Shown here: in pieces, positions 58,802 through 64,000 of the stretch
How the letters are laid out: the number at the start of each line of letters is the position of its first letter
Position numbering within the stretch: the stretch's first letter is position 1
Assembly (NCBI RefSeq): GCF_963678635.1
Contig: NC_087064.1
Coordinates: forward strand, 8,529,671 to 8,593,670
DNA from: Symsagittifera roscoffensis
Lineage: Eukaryota > Xenacoelomorpha > Acoela > Convolutidae
Direction: 5' to 3'
DNA: 64,000 nt
Notes under the pieces: model-generated
The model's database searches: none
What the model saw: the letters and a program-made list of their open reading frames with translations, nothing else
Told to the model about the DNA's origin: nothing
Position numbers and translations under genes: made by a program

Positions 58802-58886
58802 ATGCCGATGGAATGGAAATAACAGTGTTGCATTTCACATATCTGGCCCCTGTCGTCGCCGCCTCCAATCTTGTGGCCGCCTCCAT

Positions 58887-59714
58887 TTAATTTTTCAAAT
58901 TGATATTCGTCATATGAAAACTATTGTTGTTGTTAGAAAAAGGATTAATAGCAAACTCACGCAATTGACAATTAGTAATCAATTTGACTATTTTCGCGCA
59001 TTCGCGGTCGTTGCACTCAATTTTAAGCGTCGCCGCATTCTGATTGGTCGATAGATGATCACGTATTTTTTCCTCCCTCATCCGGTGGAAACTTGTGATC
59101 ACTGGTTTAGTTCTCATCAACTTAAACAACTAATTGTTTTGACTTGCTAACTGCCACCGTATGCTAAGTGACCGTGTTATCATAAAGGATCAACCACGAT
59201 GCTTTCCCTACCGGATGCCTTGATAATTAATCGGCCAGGCCGATTTTTGTCCTTGGCATATGTTCAATTTTAAAGTCGAATGGAATAACTCTATCGATCC
59301 AACGGGTCAGACAACTAAACCTGGTTTTATTTTTCTTATTAGTTCTATTTAATAAGGTTACTATGGCTTTTGATCTGTTATCACTGTAAACTACCTACCA
59401 AAAAGGTAATTTCTAGTGTAGTTGGAACCCCAGACCACGGCTAACGTTTTCGATTCAATGGTTGAATTTTTCTTTTCTGCCGCATTCAAGAATCGAGACG
59501 CGAACGAATTGGGCCGCCATCCTTCGGAACCGAGCTGTCCAATGACTGCTCCTAGACCATTCTGGCTCGCATCGCACACAACTCGGATATCTTTATGCAC
59601 GTCAAAATGTTTCAATTCTACGATATTCGCGACTTGTTTCTTTAGTGTTTCAAACGCTAACTGACATTCGATCGTCCACACGAATACATTTTTCTTGCTT
59701 AGAAGCGGTCGCAA
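58887..59714 (-). pseudogene. Ty3/gypsy RNase H and linker
   Basis: RVVCDASQNGLGAVIGQ and NSTIESKTLAVVWG are RNase H motifs. Downstream, in shifted frames, FKIEHMPRTK and LSRHPVGK and an Asn/Asp-rich linker (ATLKIECNDRECAKI) lead into integrase. Confidence 0.88.
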
Positions 59715-59719
59715 TGGCG

Positions 59720-60616
59720 CATGAAGATCCCGCTAGTGATGGTAGATTTTTGTGAAGACTATGTACCGAACCCATAAATGACCTTAGCTGTGATAACGAC
59801 CTTGGAGCAGCCAATTGATCAATCGGATCCGTCTTTCAAACCAACGGAGTAATACCAGATTTCGTGATCCGGTGGCCCAGCCATTTGCATTCATTTCTCG
59901 CAAACTTACACTTTTCCAATTTTAGTGCTATATTTTTCTTGTCAAGTTTCTTCACAATTTTCTCCAGTAAAGCATTGTGTTCAATTTTAGAGCCTTTTGA
60001 TATAACTAAAATGTCGTCGATAAATGCATGCGCACACGGGAGTTCCGAGAGAATTGCGCCCATCGCCCGTTGAATTTCCGTCGGCATAGTTCTTAAACCC
60101 TAGAATCCCATCCCGTTTTAAATTGGTACGTTCCGGTAGAGCGACCTCCTACCAGTGAAAACTAGTATTTTCGATCTCCTACTAGTATTTTCATTCAAAG
60201 ATAATTATCCGTATGCGTTCGTCAGGTCCATTATTGAAAAAAACTTCCCTTGCTTTCGTTCACTTATTGTTTGTCCCACAATATCTATCAGCTCTTGAAT
60301 ATTAAAGATCTGATATTTTATTTATAGTCTAGCTTTTTCACTTATCTTGATTCCTGTGCAAGTTTTACCGACCCATCCTTTTTCACGGTAATGAAGATCG
60401 AGGAGACAAATTATTTATCTGACATTCTTCTAATTTTTGAGTATGCCCTTGTGCCAAGAGTTTGTCAATCTCCTTGTCTACCTTCTCTTGCAATGTTATG
60501 GGCACTCTTCTGCCCTTTTGCTGAAGTGGTATCAGACTCTTGAAAAATTCCGCTTGAACTTTATAGTTACGAATGCGCCCTACCCTGTGAAAAAGGTGAC
60601 TCACTGAAAAGGACAA
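59720..60616 (-). pseudogene. Ty3/gypsy reverse transcriptase
   Basis: YKVQAEFFKSLIPLQQKGRR and VDKEIDKLLAQGH start the domain. SIMDLTNAYG with a following stop and AFIDDILVISKGS (the catalytic F-x-D-D, about 60010) mark the core; KCKFARNECKWLGH ends the palm/thumb. Several stops, and an 18-bp local doubling at about 60150-60195. Confidence 0.9.
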
Positions 60617-61458
60617 AACTGCTTACTGAAAAGTTTCTGCCAGTCGTCAAGATGATCTCCATGCGCCGCGGTCTCACCCTGCTTTTGGGTTTTGTGCACC
60701 CCATGCTCCGCTGGTGCTTGGACCAACATTAATCCCAGCTCCGGAATCAAATCCTGGCCACTGATGGATGGCCGACAGCCTCCGATTACATTGATGGTTG
60801 ATTTTGTTGTCCATCCATTGGACTGGAGTGTAACGACCATTTTTCCCTTGGGTTTCAGTGGATTATTCCCATAGTCTCGGAACTGGTCATCTCTCGAATC
60901 CAATTGCTGCAGACGCACATTAAATATCCCTATGGTGCATTTGAGTTCCTTTAAAGTAAAAATGGAAATAGGTGATCCGCTATCAATCCAGGCCTGGGTT
61001 GCGTGTCCGTTGATTCGTAACGCCAGTTTTGCCCCCGCGACTTTCAATTCCTCCTCCTGTTTCCGCCTAGCTGACATGACAACATAATCAGTTGAACTAT
61101 TTGAAAGCCAACCATGTGTTACCGCGTTCGAGTCGGTTACCCAGCCGACAGAACTTCCATATTTCGATACGTTTTCCTCCGGATCGTTTTGAACAAGCTC
61201 TCCTTCGGTGCCATTTTTGTGAATCAATCCCACGCGTCCCCCTACTTGTTGCTCTGCGACCCCGGCACGTCTGCTCATAGTGTCTGGTTTTCCGACAAAA
61301 GTTACACGTAGCATTTCGTGCAGGACGTTTTGCAATATGCTCTGGAGTAAAACCACTCTGATGGCAGTTAAAACACCTTTGATCCGCTCCTCCGCCGCCA
61401 CGGTTATTGCCTCTGCCAAACCATCGTCCGCCCCATTGAAATGGTTGGCGAAAGCCAC
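60601..61458 (-). pseudogene. Ty3/gypsy protease region
   Basis: AWIDSGSPISIFTLKEL is the aspartic-protease active site (DSG). ISGQDLIPELGLM closes the domain, as usual before RT. Overlaps the end of gag in another frame. Confidence 0.88.
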
Positions 61459-62174
61459 GCCGAATGGCGTTTATTGGCCCTGTTTTTATCTGCAGGGCCC
61501 CCGCGGGCGCTGCCAGGAGACCACCGCAGGAAACTTTATTCGTGTTAGCAGAGTTGTCCCCCCGGTCATATGACAAGGCAATTTGGTAGACCTCATCCGG
61601 TGTCTTGGTTGAACGACAGAGTTCCGTTTGTGCTTCCTTATTAGACATATTTACTATAAATACGTCACGAAAAATTCGTGGCTCCAGAGTTCCTAAATCA
61701 CATCTGGCTGCTAACCCACTCAAAGCTGAGTGGAACGTTTCCAGTGTCTCCCCTTCCCGTGGCTTCGGGATAGTAATTGAAACATCTCGAACGTCTCATT
61801 TCTTTCCTTCCTGAATACGCTCTCGAATTTGTCCAACACTCGAACACCGGATAGCCGCCAAATACAGGTGAGGCTTTCGGTTGTGAAGTTCATCCTGGCC
61901 GCGTTCCCCCAGACAAAGATTAAGGTTCGAAATTAATGTTTTTTCCGCCTCCAGACAATTTTTTCCGCTCACCTCCGCCAGCAAATCCGCAATCTGTCCG
62001 AGCGAAATAGAATGACGTCGGATTGAACGAATGTTTCGCTATCACCCCCCATGTAAAACGAGTAATCCAGTGCTCCCACAGCATTGGTGCTTCCGTGCAC
62101 TTGCTAGGCCGAAATGCTGTAATTCCGAGCGGGTTCTCTCCCGTCCCCGCGCCGTATCCTGCTGACTGCGCCAT
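61097..62174 (-). pseudogene. Ty3/gypsy gag
   Basis: ATG at 62174 (MAQSAGYG). PMLWEHWITRF, LAARCDLG...IFRDVFIVNM and SNKEAQTELC are gag features; CFNCHQSGFT is a degenerate zinc knuckle and CNFCRKTRHYEQTC a good CCHC. Frame shifts near 61960 and 61790. Confidence 0.82.
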
Positions 62175-62211
62175 GAGAAAAAAAATGCAAAATCAAAAAT
62201 GTAAGTTTCTC

Positions 62212-62374
62212 AATGATAGTTCTCAACTTAAATCATAACTCATAGTAGCTCCAACTGTTTTAGATAACAACCGTACACGACCACCGCTGACAGGTACTAA
62301 TCAAATGGCAGCAAAGTCTTCGCCAGCACCAGTGGCACCAGAAATCAAACTCAGTAAACAATCTAACTGAACTC
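62212..62374 (-). repeat. Ty3/gypsy leader (third copy)
   Basis: About 88-90 percent alike by eye to 55613-55774 and 57325-57486; here it directly precedes the gag ATG, there it follows the integrase region. In all three, ctgacaggtactaatcaaatg and caccagtggcaccagaaatcaaact are conserved. Confidence 0.88.
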
Positions 62375-62386
62375 ATTATGAAATGT

Positions 62387-62408
62387 GTATATATATATAT
62401 ATATATAA
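62387..62408. repeat. (TA)n microsatellite
   Basis: Eleven TA units at the junction between the Ty3/gypsy element and the BEL/Pao fragment. Confidence 0.95.
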
Positions 62409-62429
62409 CACATCCGTTCCTTCCGCTAC

Positions 62430-64000
62430 TCTCTCCTCCCCTAAAATTAGCACTCATGACACCGCGCCCGCCCAATGGTTTGATAAATTTGCCGTAGAGG
62501 CAACAACTAGCGGAAACATAAACTACCGTCCTTCTTTTCAGTCTAATGCTCCTCCCATTCCGTTTGACGCAGAGAAATACACTGAGACCCTAGTTTGCTT
62601 TTTCTCACACTAGACCATCGGCAGGGTTAAACATACAATTTCTGTCTCAGCCCCTCAAGTTTAATCATATTTTGCTCCAAATCCGATTTCGTTCCCCACT
62701 TTTTATACTCATCGCAACATTGGAGAAATATATCCCGAATCAATTTCGGTTCAAAAGCTTGTCCCTCCGGTTCCACTATCCAACACTCCATTTTCGCAAT
62801 ATGAACAACCACTTGAGAACAAAAAAGATACCACTCGAGACTTAGCTGAACTATTCAACTACAGTCGCAGGGATTCTCTGCCAGAATGAAAGCTTTCGCA
62901 ATTCAACGGTGATCCCCTCCAACGGCATGAGTGGCTTGGACAGTTTTTCTGCGCTGTAGAATCAGCCGCACTAAGTGATGACATTCAGCTGCCGTATCTA
63001 ATACGCTCGTGACAGGCAACGCTAAATCTTTTTGAAATGAGTTTGCTTCTTCTGGCAAGATGTACGAAGATGCACTGAACACCCTGAATTGCAAATTCAG
63101 TCAACGTCAGATGTTGTTAGTACGATCATGACAATTTCCTTAATTTTCCGCCGCTAAAGAAGCATAACTCCGAAAGCATCATAAGTTTGCATCAACCGTA
63201 TCGAACTTTCTAGGTGTTTTCAAATCCCTGGATTACTCAGCCGATCTGAGAGGTTTATGTTTCAGAAACCGAGCGGTCTATAGTTTGCCACCGAACAAGA
63301 AGGAGTCGTAGATGATGCACTCAGTCGAAGAAAACTTTTATTTCACTACTTTACTCCATTTCAACGAATGGTTAAGCAAAATTGCAGAATAACGCTCCAA
63401 AAACCTTAAAACAAGAAGATAACTACTGTGACAATAAAAAAAGACAACCAGGAGAGTTTTGGATTCAAACAGCAGCACATCGACGTTGCCTTGAAAACAA
63501 ACACAGCAGTGTTTTCCATCTAAGTTTTGCAAAACCCTGCACGGAACTCAGAATTTCAAAGCTCTAAAGAGAAAACGCAGCGCAGAGTGCTAAGTTTCGT
63601 GCCTGCACTTTGACCATTCGTTTCGAAATTGCTCTCGACCTAGAAAAAGCTCCGAAGGCCGATCGATGTGAGAGCACACATAACATTATGTTACACGGCA
63701 CAGAACGCGTTTTTCCACCACCCAAAAAGCTACACAAGGAGGGTCAAATTAAATCAAACTGGATGCCGGTGCACACCAATATCGTACGCCAATCTACTAT
63801 CAAATCTTCTACTATGGATTTTTCAGTAAGTGCGAAAAGACTACTTCAAATATCACATTAAGCGTTTTGCCGATTATCGTCACCACAAGTTGCTTACATT
63901 TGTGTGACAGCACGTGTAGCCACTCAAGGTTGTCTTCGAAACTCGCCGATCCATTTCAAATGTCTGGGTAGCCGCTAGAGCTGCCTGTGAATGGAATAAA
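62430..64000 (+). pseudogene. BEL/Pao gag fragment, diverged, + strand
   Basis: Same domain as the gag at 36424-37599 but on the opposite strand and from a different subfamily. LAELFNYSRRDSLPE then a TGA where the relative has Trp, QFNGDPLQRHEWLGQF, ALSDDIQLPYL, KMYEDALNTLNCKFSQ, FKSLDYSADL. At 63660-63720 RCESTHNIMLHGTERVFPP matches the segment after the zinc knuckles. Multiple shifts and stops. It continues beyond the right edge. Confidence 0.82.

Larger units (their letters stand above)
58280..62374 (-). mobile_element. Ty3/gypsy retrotransposon, decayed
   Basis: Read on the - strand: leader (62374-62212), gag with zinc knuckle, protease, RT, RNase H, integrase, in Ty3/gypsy order. Segments sit in different frames with stops. 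In the leader, tggtgccactggtgctgg could be the primer-binding site (about 62320-62337). No second complete LTR pair could be delimited; the right end is cut by a (TA)n run at 62387. Confidence 0.9.

Noticed and set aside
1-64000. CRISPR arrays, bacterial operons, integrases or phage genes
   Set aside because: No regularly spaced short repeats with unique spacers; intron-bearing animal genes and eukaryotic retroelements throughout.

Overview
This is animal (metazoan) nuclear DNA. The protein genes have GT-AG introns, the DNA is AT-rich, and most of the window is introns, retrotransposons and short dispersed repeats. An ankyrin with ANK repeats, two ZU5 domains, a UPA domain and a Death domain is a metazoan hallmark. 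BEL/Pao and Ty3/gypsy elements, a hAT remnant and many tRNA-like SINE heads fit an invertebrate. I cannot name the phylum.

Region 1 to 22.8 kb (+ strand) holds the 3' part of one ankyrin gene. Ten exons, including a 96-nt exon I located by splice sites and reading phase, give an uninterrupted frame of 1360 codons plus stop. Its first ~16 ANK repeats must lie left of the window. Its introns carry repeated copies of an AT-rich element ending in a 15-bp palindrome; one copy supplies the splice acceptor of an ankyrin exon. A second intron carries a hAT transposase scrap.

Region 22.8 to 31.5 kb is gene-poor. It contains an intronless Gal3ST-type sulfotransferase (- strand, 28.05 to 29.08 kb), SINE-like heads, and the first of three diverged copies of a segmental duplication whose template is the Gal3ST gene and its 3' flank.

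Region 31.5 to 39.6 kb is one nearly complete BEL/Pao LTR retrotransposon (- strand) with both LTRs, a 5-bp target duplication (CAAAG), gag, protease, RT, RNase H and integrase regions broken by several frameshifts, and an extra upstream ORF. Two paralogous empty sites (26.29 and 41.24 kb) confirm the insertion point.

Region 39.6 to 51.6 kb holds further copies of the Gal3ST flank, a recent ~3 kb tandem duplication (42.63 to 45.66 and 45.66 to 48.42 kb) carrying a RING-finger exon, a Gal3ST pseudogene tail and a 205-bp MITE, then AT microsatellites, a 200-N assembly gap, and the B-box/coiled-coil/propeller-like final exon of a TRIM-like gene. The RING exons and the final exon are probably one gene with a duplicated first exon.

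Region 51.6 to 64 kb is repeat-rich: a decayed Ty3/gypsy element (- strand, 58.3 to 62.4 kb) whose 3' end is tandemly repeated with a 1712-bp period (54.96 to 58.36 kb), then a diverged BEL/Pao gag fragment on the + strand that runs off the right edge.
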